This document shows, in pieces, positions 34,832 to 45,549 of a stretch of DNA of 64,000 nucleotides (the first letter of the stretch is position 1; each line of letters starts with the position of its first letter). Below the pieces are notes generated by a model. It did no database searches. It worked only from the letters and a program-made list of their open reading frames with translations, and was not told the DNA's origin. Both the position numbers and the translations under genes were made by a program. The stretch comes from Nitrospirota bacterium (GTDB lineage: Bacteria; Nitrospirota; Leptospirillia; Leptospirillales; Leptospirillaceae): the NCBI GenBank assembly GCA_027415345.1, contig DAIBTC010000002.1, positions 1 through 64,000 of the forward strand, given 5' to 3'.

Positions 34832-36430
34832 TCAGGGAAGATGGCCGGCAATCAGATACTTCAGGGTTTCGTCATTGAGGATGAGTCCTCCCCCGACGAG
34901 TGGAGAGGCCACGCTGGCATTGAAAACATTGTAATATCCCGCATTGAGCCAGATGTGGTTGAAGAGGGTATAGGTCAGGAAAATCCGGGAATAGGGATTG
35001 GGAGTCATCGGATCATAGGTTCCGATATTGTACATGGTAAATGTCAGGAAGAGGTTCTTGAGAATCTGATAGTCGGCCCCGACGCCGAAGCTGTTCTGGA
35101 TTAGGCCTGCCCTCACGTCGAAGTCGCCGAACTTTTCCCCGAACTCCACGCTGAACTTGATTCCCTGGGTCGTCCCCGTGATCTGCGTCGGCCCGGCCAC
35201 ATAATTGCCGTTGATCTGGGTATAGGGGGTTGTCTGCGTGTAGTAGGGATTGGTCGTGCTCACCACCTGGATGCGGTAAAACTTGTCCGACCTGGGATAG
35301 AGGTCGAGGGTGAAAAACCCTTCGGCGGTCCCGGCCCGGGGCATATAGAATCCCCGCATCCAGACATCAAGCTCCATCCGGTCAGCCTTGTTGGTGACCC
35401 CTGAAAGTTTTTTGAGCGTTTTCGACAGGTTGTCATAGACATCCGGATTGTTGACCAGCTTTCCGATCGTTCCCTGCCCTTCGTCGATCTTCTTCAGGAT
35501 GCTGTTCAGGTGGGCCAGGGACTGGTTGGCGTTGTCGTAGACGTCGTTCTTGTTGACCAGGGAGCCGATGGTTCCGACCCCGTTGTCGATCTTGTTGGCG
35601 ATGGAATCGACCTTGTTGAGGATATCCGGGGACTTTTTCTTGAGGCTCAAAGTAAAATCCCGAAGATTGGTGGTGAGCTCGTCCAGATGCTTGAGCGTCC
35701 GGCGAAGCTGTTCCTTTCCCTGGGGTGTCCCGATCGACCCCTTGAGCGATTTCGAGACGGCCTGGATGTCGTCCGCGATCTTGTTGAGCTTTTTCACGAG
35801 CCTGTTGACGCTGACGGTGTTTCCCGGAGCGGCGAGAGTCGCACCCGGAGCCAGCTCGCCGGATGACGGGTCCGGAGGGCCGGCCTGGGAGGGACCCGTC
35901 CCGGCAGGGGAAGAAGCCGGGCTCGTTTTTGAGGAAGAGGAAGGAGAAGGTGGCGAAGGGGAAGGGGGCGGGGCGGAACCCTCTTCGGCCCAGGCCCGGG
36001 CCGGGAAGTCCATTTTCCCAAAGATCCGCCGGAGAAGTCCGGGCGGCTCCCGGTCCCGGTCAGGATCGAACCGTGGCCTGGCTCCCGATGGGCCGGGTTC
36101 AATTTCCACATACATCTTTCCCAGAAATCCGTTGGAAAAGATGACGGCCCGGGCATCGGCGGGTATGACGACCTTCTTGGTGACCAGCATCCGGACCCGG
36201 GCCATGCCGTCGGGACCCAGGGTGATGGCATCGACCTCCCCCACCTTGACGCCCGCCACTTCCACGTCGGTTCCCTTTTCGAGGCCGTCCACGGAAGAAA
36301 ATTTGGCATAAAAGGCAAAGGAATGATCCGGCTTCAACTTGTGATGGCCAAGACGGAGGGACAGGAAGGCGATCACTCCCAGCGCGACCAGCACAAAAAA
36401 ACCGAGCCGCGTTTCGGCGGACACTTTCAA
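34832..36430 (-). CDS. MCE/MlaD-type lipid-transport protein with coiled-coil and C-terminal barrel-like domain
   Basis: 532 residues in this order: N-terminal inner-membrane anchor (about 8-24); MCE domain (about 36-115, DVEVAGVKVGEVDAI); Pro/Ser-rich linker (150-215); helical region (215-330) with two repeats of GxGTIGxLVN(K/N); and a C-terminal stretch (about 345-532) of alternating aromatic/polar strands. The last part, with segments such as FRIQVVS and LFLTFTMYN, resembles an outer-membrane beta-barrel. TTG start with GGAG seven bases upstream. Last gene after mlaE and mlaF. It probably conducts lipids across the periplasm; the barrel is a reading of pattern only. Confidence 0.82.
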   Translation of the reverse strand: MKVSAETRLGFFVLVALGVIAFLSLRLGHHKLKPDHSFAFYAKFSSVDGLEKGTDVEVAGVKVGEVDAITLGPDGMARVRMLVTKKVVIPADARAVIFSNGFLGKMYVEIEPGPSGARPRFDPDRDREPPGLLRRIFGKMDFPARAWAEEGSAPPPSPSPPSPSSSSKTSPASSPAGTGPSQAGPPDPSSGELAPGATLAAPGNTVSVNRLVKKLNKIADDIQAVSKSLKGSIGTPQGKEQLRRTLKHLDELTTNLRDFTLSLKKKSPDILNKVDSIANKIDNGVGTIGSLVNKNDVYDNANQSLAHLNSILKKIDEGQGTIGKLVNNPDVYDNLSKTLKKLSGVTNKADRMELDVWMRGFYMPRAGTAEGFFTLDLYPRSDKFYRIQVVSTTNPYYTQTTPYTQINGNYVAGPTQITGTTQGIKFSVEFGEKFGDFDVRAGLIQNSFGVGADYQILKNLFLTFTMYNIGTYDPMTPNPYSRIFLTYTLFNHIWLNAGYYNVFNASVASPLVGGGLILNDETLKYLIAGHLP

Positions 36431-36482
36431 TGAAGGGCTCCTTCAAATAAAAAGGGAGAATATCGGCCTGGCCCACATCTCA

Positions 36483-37265
36483 TCACGGAGCTGTCTCCTC
36501 GACAATGACAGGGATCGGTCCCGATGTTTCTCCCCTGACGAATTGTCGGAGAACGGGATCTTCCGTCTCGCGGACTTCCCGGGGAATGCCTGAAAAATGA
36601 ATTTTCCCCTGGTAGAGGAAAAGGATCCTGTCCGCGATCCGAAATGCGCTGTTCATATCATGCGTGATGACAAGACTTGTCACATGAAGCTCCGCCTTCA
36701 TCTTGAGGATCAGCTCATCGATCGAGCTTGCCAGGACCGGATCAAGGCCTGTGGTTGGTTCGTCGTAAAGAAGGATTTCGGGCTCCAGGGCAATGGCCCT
36801 GGCAATGCCAACCCTTTTCTTCATCCCTCCCGAAATTTCGGAGGGATATTTTTTTTCTACCCGGTTCAGTCCGACAAGCCGGATCTTTTCACGGGCAATC
36901 CTCTCGATCTCCACAGCGGAGAGATCCCTCCGGTGCATGGTCAGCCCAAAGGCCACGTTTTCAAGGCATGTCATGGAGTCGAAGAGGGCCGATTCCTGGA
37001 AGACCATCCCCATCTTTTTCCGCACATCGTCTAGTGAGGTCCCCGAAAGGCCGACAATGGACTCACCGTCAATCCGGATATCCCCCGAATCGGGAACCAG
37101 AAGACGCATGACATGTTTCAGAAGGACCGACTTCCCCTGGCCGGATCCACCGATAATACAATAAGTCTGGCCCCGGGGAACCTCAAAGGAGACATTCCGG
37201 AGAACCTCCTGGTTTCCAAAGCTTTTTGTGAGGTTCGATATGGTGATCGCCGGCGGGGAGGACAT
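36483..37265 (-). CDS. mlaF: ABC transporter ATPase of the Mla/MCE system
   Basis: Cytoplasmic ATPase powering MCE lipid transport. 260 residues with Walker A GGSGQGKS (39-46), Q-loop [13 protein letters not shown], signature [10 protein letters not shown] and Walker [22 protein letters not shown] and the MKK in the signature are typical of the MlaF branch. The chosen ATG overlaps the mlaE stop (TGATG); an ATG 12 bases earlier is in frame. Confidence 0.94.
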   Translation of the reverse strand: MSSPPAITISNLTKSFGNQEVLRNVSFEVPRGQTYCIIGGSGQGKSVLLKHVMRLLVPDSGDIRIDGESIVGLSGTSLDDVRKKMGMVFQESALFDSMTCLENVAFGLTMHRRDLSAVEIERIAREKIRLVGLNRVEKKYPSEISGGMKKRVGIARAIALEPEILLYDEPTTGLDPVLASSIDELILKMKAELHVTSLVITHDMNSAFRIADRILFLYQGKIHFSGIPREVRETEDPVLRQFVRGETSGPIPVIVEETAP

Positions 37266-38017
37266 CAGAAAAGCCATGCCGTCAGGAAATAGTCGACGAC
37301 CAGAATGCTCATCGAGGCACTGACCACAGCACGGGTCACGGCCCGCCCCACCCCCGCCGCCCCTCCGGTGGCCACAAATCCTGTCCGGCAGGCCCACAGG
37401 GAAAGTATTCCCCCGAAAAAGACCGATTTCACGATCCCCGAAAGAAAATCATGAAGTTCGACGTAGTGGCGTATCTCCTGAAAATAAAGATGGGGAGAAA
37501 GGCCCAGGAGATTGACAGAGACAAAGTACCCTCCCCCGATCCCGATGAGATCGGCCAGGGCCGTCAGAAGAGGAAGGGCCACAAGGGAGGCATAGAAACG
37601 CGGCGTGACCAGGTAGTCCACAGGGTTTACGGCAAGACTTTCCAGGGCGTCGATCTGTTCGCTCACGCGCATGCTTCCAAGCTCTGCTGCCATCGCCGAA
37701 CCGGACCGCCCGGTCACCATGAGGCTTGTGATGACGGGACCGAGCTCCCGGGTCATCGACAAGGTCACCACCGCTCCCACAAGACCCTCGGCATTGAACT
37801 TCCGAAATCCGATCCAGGCCTGGAGGGCAAGCACCATCCCGGTGAAAAAAGCCGTGACTCCGACAACGGCCGTCGAATCCGCCCCGATCTTCAAAAGCTG
37901 CTCAAGAAAGTTCCGAAACAGGAAGGCCGGACGGAAGAGCCCGAGAAGCCCTCTCAAACCCATGATGAAGAGAGCCCCCGCCGTCCCCAGGATCCGGCCG
38001 GCCAGGTCAGAAATCAT
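37265..38017 (-). CDS. mlaE: MlaE-type permease of an MCE lipid transporter
   Basis: About 250 residues, five or six helices. Family blocks are [38 protein letters not shown] (the coupling region) and [23 protein letters not shown] at 38017 overlaps the alr end by 11 bases and has GAGG ten bases before it; ATG at 38038 is a second choice. It forms the inner-membrane complex with MlaF and the MCE protein. No MlaA or MlaC homologue is in the window. Confidence 0.93.
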   Translation of the reverse strand: MISDLAGRILGTAGALFIMGLRGLLGLFRPAFLFRNFLEQLLKIGADSTAVVGVTAFFTGMVLALQAWIGFRKFNAEGLVGAVVTLSMTRELGPVITSLMVTGRSGSAMAAELGSMRVSEQIDALESLAVNPVDYLVTPRFYASLVALPLLTALADLIGIGGGYFVSVNLLGLSPHLYFQEIRHYVELHDFLSGIVKSVFFGGILSLWACRTGFVATGGAAGVGRAVTRAVVSASMSILVVDYFLTAWLF

Positions 38018-39230
38018 TCTGGAGAAACCTCGAAGCATCGCCGACAAACCTCCTGTCCGCCCGGTGGCCGAGAAGGCAGAGCACCTCGTAGGGAATGGTC
38101 CCGGTCCACCGGGCAATCTGATCCACGGTCATGGATTCGGATTCCCTGGGATCGATGATGCTGACCCATTCCCCGATCTCCACGGGCCGCGGGAGATCCG
38201 TCAGGTCAACTTCGACCATGTCCATGCAGACCCGCCCGGCAAATGGAACCTTCCGGCCGTCTATCATGCCCCATCCGCGGCCGGAGAGGGCCCGCGGCAG
38301 GCCATCGGCATATCCCACTCCAAGGATTCCCAGCCGACTGTCCCGGGACAGGACTTCCGTTCTTCCGTAAGAGACGGAATGGCCTTTCGGGAGATTCCGA
38401 AGGGAAAGCAGCCGGGCTTCTACGGTAAGGACTGGGGATATCTCTTCCCACCCGGGAAGATCGCTGACGGGAAGATGGCCATAGAGCATCAATCCGGGTC
38501 GGGCCCAGAATGTGAGAGATTTTCCCGAAGACCTGGGGGTCGGAAAGGAGACAAGTCCTTGCATGACGCCTCCGCTGTTGGCCATGTGAATGACCGACAG
38601 GCTGGAGAGCGCCGGATGGGAAAGACTGGAAAGGACACACTCCTGAAAGAGTTCGAGACAGTCTTCCGTATCCTTCCGGTCCTCGGAAAGGGGAAAATGG
38701 GTCATGACCCCCGTTATTCTCCCTTGGGGAATCCGGTGAATCCGGTCAAGGACTTGGGGGATCTCGGGAGGGAGAAAGCCAAGACGCCCCATCCCGGAGT
38801 CGATCTTGAGGTGGAGGTCCAGGGGCTCCCTGGCCGGAGAAAAGGCTTCAAGAAGACGGATTTGGTCCCGATGATGAAGGACCGGCGTGAGTTTTTCCCG
38901 AAAACAGAGTTCCAGCTCCTTCCCGGAAAACCCTCCGAGAAGGATGATCGCGCCGGAATACCTTCCCCGCCTGAGAGAGAGGGCTTCATCCGTTCCCATG
39001 ACTGCCACCTGGTTGATTCCGATTGAGGACAGGGCCGTCATGACCGGAAGAAGTCCATGGCCATAGGCGTTGGCCTTGATGACCGGAAGGAGCCCCTCGT
39101 TCTTTCCGAGGCGATGGATCACCTTTCGGACATTCCGGAGCAACTGGTCCAGATCAACGGTGACACGGGTCCGGCCCTCCGGATACCCCGGATCCGGGAT
39201 GGATTGCGGCGTGGGGTCCCGAGGTTTCAT
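38007..39230 (-). CDS. alr: Alanine racemase
   Basis: PLP enzyme making D-alanine for peptidoglycan. 407 residues with the PLP lysine K52 in VIKANAYGHG, the family block SYGRTEVLSRDSRLGILGVGYADG including the second catalytic tyrosine region, and CMDMVEVDL. About 20 residues at the start are extra. Its ATG is four bases after the frr stop. It links the translation genes and the lipid-transport genes within the same transcript. Confidence 0.94.
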   Translation of the reverse strand: MKPRDPTPQSIPDPGYPEGRTRVTVDLDQLLRNVRKVIHRLGKNEGLLPVIKANAYGHGLLPVMTALSSIGINQVAVMGTDEALSLRRGRYSGAIILLGGFSGKELELCFREKLTPVLHHRDQIRLLEAFSPAREPLDLHLKIDSGMGRLGFLPPEIPQVLDRIHRIPQGRITGVMTHFPLSEDRKDTEDCLELFQECVLSSLSHPALSSLSVIHMANSGGVMQGLVSFPTPRSSGKSLTFWARPGLMLYGHLPVSDLPGWEEISPVLTVEARLLSLRNLPKGHSVSYGRTEVLSRDSRLGILGVGYADGLPRALSGRGWGMIDGRKVPFAGRVCMDMVEVDLTDLPRPVEIGEWVSIIDPRESESMTVDQIARWTGTIPYEVLCLLGHRADRRFVGDASRFLQNDF

Positions 39231-39234
39231 GGGG

Positions 39235-39789
39235 TCAGGTCGTCAGGATCTCCTGCTCCTTCTTCCGGGCATGTTCGTCGACCTTGGCCCCCGCCCCGTC
39301 GACAAGCTTCTGGACTTCATCCTGAAGGCGCTTTACCCGGTCCTCCTGGATCAGTCCTTCCTTGTGCCTCTTTTTGATGTCCTCGTTCGCATCCCGCCGG
39401 ATGTTTCGCAAGGAAACCTTCGCATCCTCGGCCATTTTCTTCAGAAGCTTGACCATCTCCTTGCGACGTTCCTCTGTCATCGGGGGAACGACGATCCTGA
39501 CGGCCTTTCCGTCATTCTGCGGGGTCAGCCCCAGATTGGCCGCCATGATGGCCTTTTCGATATCTCCGATGAGCTTTGACTCCCAGGGAGTGATGGTGAT
39601 CATCCTGTTGTCGACGATGTTCAGGGCCGCCACCTTGTCGAGGGAGACCTGGTTCCCGTAATAGTCCACCCGGATATGTTCGATGAGGGAGAGCGACGGC
39701 CGCCCTGTTCTCAGGGTCTGGATCTCCTTGCGGAAATGGTCCACCGCATGGTCCATTTTTTCTGAAAATCCCTTAAGTTCCGCATCCAT
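39235..39789 (-). CDS. frr: Ribosome recycling factor
   Basis: Splits post-termination ribosomes with EF-G. 184 residues, normal length; LRTGRPSLSLIEHIRVDYYG, IRIVVPP-type block VRIVVPPMTEERRKEMVK and RRDANEDIKK are all family signatures. GGAGG five bases before ATG. The order rpsB-tsf-pyrH-frr is conserved across bacteria. Confidence 0.97.
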   Translation of the reverse strand: MDAELKGFSEKMDHAVDHFRKEIQTLRTGRPSLSLIEHIRVDYYGNQVSLDKVAALNIVDNRMITITPWESKLIGDIEKAIMAANLGLTPQNDGKAVRIVVPPMTEERRKEMVKLLKKMAEDAKVSLRNIRRDANEDIKKRHKEGLIQEDRVKRLQDEVQKLVDGAGAKVDEHARKKEQEILTT

Positions 39790-39819
39790 TTAAGCCTCCC
39801 GTTCCGCGACACCGGACAT

Positions 39820-41123
<1,304 letters not shown>

Positions 41124-41194
41124 CTTGTTTCTTTCCTCCGTCTCTATCCGTCTGGCGTTCTTCACTGGGCTCAAGGCATGACAGGCTGCGGAAA

Positions 41195-41215
41195 GGGAGA
41201 GGATCTTCCTCTCCC
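41195..41215 (-). terminator. rpsB-tsf intergenic hairpin, likely attenuator
   Basis: Nine-pair stem GGGAGAGGA/TCCTCTCCC with a 3-base loop, starting ten bases after the rpsB stop and followed on the minus strand by TTTCC. The short U-run suggests partial termination, which would set the S2 to EF-Ts ratio; an attenuator at this position is known in E. coli. Confidence 0.55.
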
Positions 41216-41223
41216 TCATTCCT

Positions 41224-42000
41224 CTATTTCTCTCCGGATTCTCCGGCCGAGAAGGCCTGCTCAAGCTCGGAGGCGACCGCCGGGGATTCAGGCGCCGACG
41301 CCTTGCCGGATGATCGGCGGGACAATCCCCCCTCGATCACGGCGTCGGCTATGCCTTCAGCCATGAGCCGGATAGAACGGATTGCGTCATCGTTGGCCGG
41401 AATCGGAAAATCGATCAGGTCCGGGTCGCAGTTCGTATCCACCATCGCTACCACCGGAATTCCGAGACGGTTGGCCTCGTGAATGGCGATATGCTCTTTC
41501 TTGGGATCCACCACAAAAATGGCCCCGGGAAGCTGTCCCATCCCGCGAATTCCCGACAGGGTCGAACGCAGCTTGGACTCCTCCTTTTCGATCTGGGCCA
41601 CTTCCTTTTTGGGCAGACGGGCCCACTGGTCACTTTCCTTCATCGCTTCGATCTTCTTCAGACGATCGACGGATTTGCGGATCGTCTGGTGGTTTGTCAG
41701 CATGCCGCCCAGCCAACGATGGGTGACATGGAACATTCCGCAACGTTCCGCCTCCTCCTCGATGATCGATTGGGCCTGTTTCTTGGTGGCGATGAAAAGG
41801 ACAGACTTTCCTTCTCCCACGACATTCCTGATAAATCGCGTGGCCTGGCGATAGCGCCGGGTCGTCTGCTGAAGATCGATGATGTAGATTCCGTTTCTCT
41901 CTCCGTAGATGAACCGCTTCATCTTCGGGTTCCACCGCTTGGTCTGGTGTCCGAAATGGACGCCGGCGTCGAGAAGCTCCTTGATTGTCACATTCTTCAT
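41224..42000 (-). CDS. rpsB: 30S ribosomal protein S2
   Basis: 258 residues with the family start [41 protein letters not shown] and [17 protein letters not shown]. The Ala/Ser/Glu-rich tail is about 30 residues beyond the core. ATG at 42000 with AGGAGACAGGA. Has its own promoter and a structured leader of about 245 nt, suggesting autogenous control as in other bacteria. First gene of rpsB-tsf-pyrH-frr-alr-mla. Confidence 0.97.
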   Translation of the reverse strand: MKNVTIKELLDAGVHFGHQTKRWNPKMKRFIYGERNGIYIIDLQQTTRRYRQATRFIRNVVGEGKSVLFIATKKQAQSIIEEEAERCGMFHVTHRWLGGMLTNHQTIRKSVDRLKKIEAMKESDQWARLPKKEVAQIEKEESKLRSTLSGIRGMGQLPGAIFVVDPKKEHIAIHEANRLGIPVVAMVDTNCDPDLIDFPIPANDDAIRSIRLMAEGIADAVIEGGLSRRSSGKASAPESPAVASELEQAFSAGESGEK

Positions 42001-42129
42001 TCCTGTCTCCTGATCTGTGGGTTGACCTTTGCGAACCGTTCCCGCCGCCCAGGCCGGCGACAAAAAACGCCTTTGCGGACCCGTGGGATTTCCGGATGAA
42101 TTCCGCGATTCGCTGCAGTATTTGTTATA

Positions 42130-42163
42130 GGACCGATATCGGCCGAAGGCCGAGGTCTGGTCC
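42130..42163 (-). promoter_or_regulatory. Nested hairpin in the rpsB leader
   Basis: GGACC (42130-42134) pairs with GGTCC (42159-42163), enclosing CGGCC-gaa-GGCCG. On the minus-strand transcript this makes an interrupted stem of ten pairs between the promoter and rpsB. Candidate S2-binding autoregulatory site by position and fold; I cannot match it to a known S2 leader consensus by eye. Confidence 0.45.
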
Positions 42164-42251
42164 AGCCATAAACCTGTCCAGTCCGGAGAGGCTGTCATGG
42201 CTGAACCTGAAGTGAAGAAGAAGGTCGCCACTTCTCTTCATAAAACGTTTT

Positions 42252-42280
42252 TTTATACCACAACGGGGTAATAAATACAA
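42252..42280 (-). promoter_or_regulatory. Sigma70-type promoter for rpsB
   Basis: Minus strand: -35 TTGTAT (42275-42280), 17-bp spacer, -10 TATAAA (42252-42257), followed by a run of A. Immediately downstream of the argJ stop. Confidence 0.7.
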
Positions 42281-42285
42281 TTTTT

Positions 42286-43503
42286 CTAAGTCCTTCCTTT
42301 ATACCCGGCATTGATCCGGACATAGTCGAGCGAGAGATCGGTCGTCCAGTATTCGGCCTCCATTGAGCCCAGGCCCAGCATGACACGAAGGGTGATTTCC
42401 TTCCCTTTCATGACTTCGAGGGCCTTTTCCTCCTGGAGGGGTCCCAGGCCTACACCCTTGTGCACCAGGGCGACAGGCCCCATGAAAATATCGATCCGTT
42501 CCTCGAAGATCCTGACTCCGGAATTGCCGATCGCAACCATGATTCTTCCCCAGTTCACATCCTCCCCGAAGAAGGCTGTCTTGACGAGAAGGGAGCGGGA
42601 TATTGACTGGGCCACCCTCCGCGCATCACCCCGGGATCGGGCCCCCGAAACCTGGACCCTGATGATCTTTGTGACGCCCTCCCCATCCCTGACAAGCTGG
42701 TCCCGGAGGGATTCGCACACGGAGAGAACAAGGGAGTAAAACTCCTGGAACTCGGGGGAGTTTCTGGTGACTCGAGTATTCTCGGCCAGACCGCTCGCCA
42801 TGATCAGGGCCGTATCATTGGTGCTCGTATCCCCGTCGACCGTCAGGGCATTGAAGGTCTTATCCGAAGCCTGGAGGAGGGCGCTTTTAAGGGCCTCCTT
42901 TTCCACAGAAGCGTCGGTCGTCAGAAACACGAGAAGGGTGGCCATCTGGGGATGGATCATTCCCACTCCCTTGGCGATTCCCCCGACCCTGACAGTCCGT
43001 CCGCCCACAATTCCTTCGGTCTGGGCCGATTTTGACCTGGTGTCGGTCGTCATGATCGCCTGGGCGCAGGCTTCATGACCGAAAGGACTGGATTGTTTAA
43101 CCAGGACGGGGAGAGAAGCCAGGATCGCCTCCATGTTAAGCGGGCGACCGATCACTCCTGTCGATGCCATAAGGATCTTCCTGGGATCGCATCCCAGATG
43201 GACCGAGAGCTTTTCCGAAATCAGGAAGGCATCCTTCTCGCCCTGTTCGCCGTTACAGGCATTGGCATTCCCGCTGTTGACGATGACCGCCCGGATCCCT
43301 GCCCCCCTGACCCGGCGCTGGGAGATTCTGACAGCCGGAGCCTTGATCTGGTTTGTTGTGAAGACCCCGGCGGCCAGGCATTCCGTTTCGCAAAGGATCA
43401 GGGCGAGATCGGGCTTGCCGTTCTTTTTCACGCCGGAAAAGAGGCCTCCGGCGGAAAATCCCATCGGATAGGTGATTCCCCCCGCCATTTTTTTTCTGGA
43501 CAT
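42286..43503 (-). CDS. argJ: Bifunctional glutamate N-acetyltransferase / ornithine acetyltransferase
   Basis: Recycles the acetyl group from N-acetylornithine to glutamate. 405 residues. The self-cleavage site and nucleophile T189 lie in KGVGMIHPQMATLLVF; cleavage yields alpha and beta chains. NSGNANACNGEQG and the C-terminal YVRINAGYKGRT-type end are present. With argJ the cycle needs no ArgE. Follows argC by 32 bp. Confidence 0.96.
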   Translation of the reverse strand: MSRKKMAGGITYPMGFSAGGLFSGVKKNGKPDLALILCETECLAAGVFTTNQIKAPAVRISQRRVRGAGIRAVIVNSGNANACNGEQGEKDAFLISEKLSVHLGCDPRKILMASTGVIGRPLNMEAILASLPVLVKQSSPFGHEACAQAIMTTDTRSKSAQTEGIVGGRTVRVGGIAKGVGMIHPQMATLLVFLTTDASVEKEALKSALLQASDKTFNALTVDGDTSTNDTALIMASGLAENTRVTRNSPEFQEFYSLVLSVCESLRDQLVRDGEGVTKIIRVQVSGARSRGDARRVAQSISRSLLVKTAFFGEDVNWGRIMVAIGNSGVRIFEERIDIFMGPVALVHKGVGLGPLQEEKALEVMKGKEITLRVMLGLGSMEAEYWTTDLSLDYVRINAGYKGRT

Positions 43504-43535
43504 GACGTCTTTCCCATGATGGTTTGTGTTTAAGC

Positions 43536-44591
43536 CTAGGGGAAAAGGGCTTCCTGCCTCAATCCGTCCGTTTCATTAAACCCAAAGATGCGGTTCATCG
43601 ACTGGATGGCCTGACCGGCCGCTCCCCGGACGAGATTGTCGATGGCCGTCAGGACAACGAGACGATCTTCCCGGATCTTGGCGTGGATGTGGACATTGTT
43701 GGTGCCCCGGACACCCATCGTATTGGGGGGAGAGGCCACCCTTCTCACAAAAGGACTGTCCCGGTAACTTTCATCAATCATCCGGTCCGCTTCCTCCTGG
43801 GAACACCGACCCTCCGTCACCATGTAGATCGTCGACAGAATCCCCCGGTTGAACGGCAAAAGGTGGGGGACAAAGGTGAGCCGTCCCCCTCCCATCCCCT
43901 CCAGGGCCTGCTCCATCTCGGGGACATGCCTGTGGTCGAGGAGCTTGTAGGCCAGAACACCTTCTGAAATTTCGGGAAAATGCGTCTCCAGGGTGAGACC
44001 TCTTCCGGCGCCTGTGATCCCGGACTTTCCATCGACAAAGATCATGTCCCTTTTGATCCGTCCGCGATGGAGAAAGGGGAGGATTCCCAGAAGGGCTCCC
44101 GTAGGAAAGCACCCCGGGCAGGAGACGAGACGGTCTTTGGCAAGGGAATTTCCTGCCAATTCCGGAAGAGCATAGACCGCCCGGGAGAGACCTTCCGGAA
44201 ACCCGTGGTCGATTCCGTAGACCTTCCTGTAGAGAGCCGGATCCCGAAGACGGTAGTCCGGACCCAGATCGATGACAACGGTTCCCTGTTCAAGGTATCG
44301 GGGAACCAGACCAAAGCTCTGCCCGGCAGGGAGGGCGAAAAATACGACATCCACATCGGTCCAGAGGGGAGATTCCGAGGCCTTTTCCAGAAGGGCGGAG
44401 GAGGCAAGATGGGGGAAAAGATCCCTGAGCGAAACTCCGGCTTTGGACTCTCCTGCCAGGCGGACGACCTCCGTTTCAGGATGCGAGGCCAGAAGACGGA
44501 CAAGCTCTGCTCCGGCATATCCCGAAGCGCCGACAATTCCGGCGCGAATCTTTTTCCCTTGCTGGTCCTTTTCTTTCGGTTCTTTCGGCAT
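43536..44591 (-). CDS. argC: N-acetyl-gamma-glutamyl-phosphate reductase
   Basis: NADPH-dependent reduction of N-acetylglutamyl phosphate to the semialdehyde. 351 residues: nucleotide site GIVGASGYAGAELVRLL, catalytic C161 in SCPGCFPTGALLG, and HRHVPEMEQAL. Supplies the substrate of argD at the other locus. CTGGAG stands before the ATG. A strong terminator after rpsI separates it from the ribosomal genes, so it depends on read-through or an internal promoter that I do not see clearly. Confidence 0.96.
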   Translation of the reverse strand: MPKEPKEKDQQGKKIRAGIVGASGYAGAELVRLLASHPETEVVRLAGESKAGVSLRDLFPHLASSALLEKASESPLWTDVDVVFFALPAGQSFGLVPRYLEQGTVVIDLGPDYRLRDPALYRKVYGIDHGFPEGLSRAVYALPELAGNSLAKDRLVSCPGCFPTGALLGILPFLHRGRIKRDMIFVDGKSGITGAGRGLTLETHFPEISEGVLAYKLLDHRHVPEMEQALEGMGGGRLTFVPHLLPFNRGILSTIYMVTEGRCSQEEADRMIDESYRDSPFVRRVASPPNTMGVRGTNNVHIHAKIREDRLVVLTAIDNLVRGAAGQAIQSMNRIFGFNETDGLRQEALFP

Positions 44592-44611
44592 TTTTCTCCA
44601 GTTTCAGCACG

Positions 44612-44638
44612 AAAAAAGGGGAGACCGAGGTCTCCCCT
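44612..44638 (-). terminator. Intrinsic terminator after rplM-rpsI
   Basis: Minus strand: stem GGGGAGAC/GTCTCCCC (outer A-T pair included) followed directly by TTTTTT. It lies 25 bases after the rpsI stop and 21 before argC. A textbook rho-independent terminator, the clearest in the window. Confidence 0.9.
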
Positions 44639-44662
44639 TCATATCGGGACACACTCCAGAGA

Positions 44663-45070
44663 TTAGCGCTTGGAGAACTGAAAACGCTTTCTGGCACCCT
44701 TTTGTCCAAATTTCTTTCTTTCCTTGACCCTGGCGTCCCGGGTCAGGAAGCCTTCCTTTTTCAGGGATTCCCGAAACTCCGGGTTTATTTCGAGCAGGGC
44801 CCGGGAAATTCCATGCCGGATGGCTTCGGCCTGTCCGGTCAAACCGCCTCCGGTGACCTTGGCAAAGACATCGAGTTTCCCGACCATATTCGTAAGCTCG
44901 ATGGGAGCCTTCACCTGAGTAGTCCACAAGGTCCTCGGGAAGTATTCTTCGAGGGGTCTATCATTGACCTGAATCAGACCCGTACCACTTTGGACGCGCA
45001 CACGGGCGATGGCGGTCTTACGCTTTCCGGTCGCAGAACCCCGTCCATCCTCATTCGGTTCTCTCTCCAT
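44663..45070 (-). CDS. rpsI: 30S ribosomal protein S9
   Basis: 135 residues ending in the invariant basic tail [39 protein letters not shown] present. ATG at 45070 shares its A with the rplM stop (TGATG), with AGGAGGT seven bases upstream; a TTG three bases earlier is less likely. Co-transcribed with rplM, as in nearly all bacteria. Confidence 0.97.
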   Translation of the reverse strand: MEREPNEDGRGSATGKRKTAIARVRVQSGTGLIQVNDRPLEEYFPRTLWTTQVKAPIELTNMVGKLDVFAKVTGGGLTGQAEAIRHGISRALLEINPEFRESLKKEGFLTRDARVKERKKFGQKGARKRFQFSKR

Positions 45071-45516
45071 CAACGACCTCCTAATGCGTAGACTTCGGGA
45101 TTCTGGGCCTGGTGGGGATGCGATTCCTCGGCATAGACCTTGAGGCGGCTCATGAACTGGTTGGAAAGCTTGTTTTTGGGAAGCATTCCCTTCACGGCGT
45201 GAATGACCAGATGCTCAGGGTTCCGGGAGCGGACTTCCTTTGCGGTGGCTGACTTGAATCCACCGGGATACCCGCTGTGCCGGTAATACATTTTCTGGCT
45301 CCACTTTTTTCCTGTGAAGGCGACCTTGGCCGCATTGATCACGATGACAAAATCCCCCGCATCCTGATGCGGAGTAAAGAAAACCTTGTTCTTTCCCCTC
45401 AGAAGAAGCGCGACGGCCGTGGAGAGCCTCCCAACGGTCTGACCGTCGGCATCCACGACATACCACTTTTTCTGGGAGAGTTCTTCAGCGGTTGCGATTC
45501 GTGTCACTTTTTCCAT
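45070..45516 (-). CDS. rplM: 50S ribosomal protein L13
   Basis: 148 residues with [34 protein letters not shown], and [11 protein letters not shown], all typical of L13. GAAGGAG lies 12 bases before ATG. Only 33 bp follow the radical SAM gene, so its transcription may start within or upstream of that gene; I see no promoter in the gap. Confidence 0.97.
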   Translation of the reverse strand: MEKVTRIATAEELSQKKWYVVDADGQTVGRLSTAVALLLRGKNKVFFTPHQDAGDFVIVINAAKVAFTGKKWSQKMYYRHSGYPGGFKSATAKEVRSRNPEHLVIHAVKGMLPKNKLSNQFMSRLKVYAEESHPHQAQNPEVYALGGR

Positions 45517-45549
45517 TGCCTGAAAATCTCCTTCAGATTCGGGTCGGCC

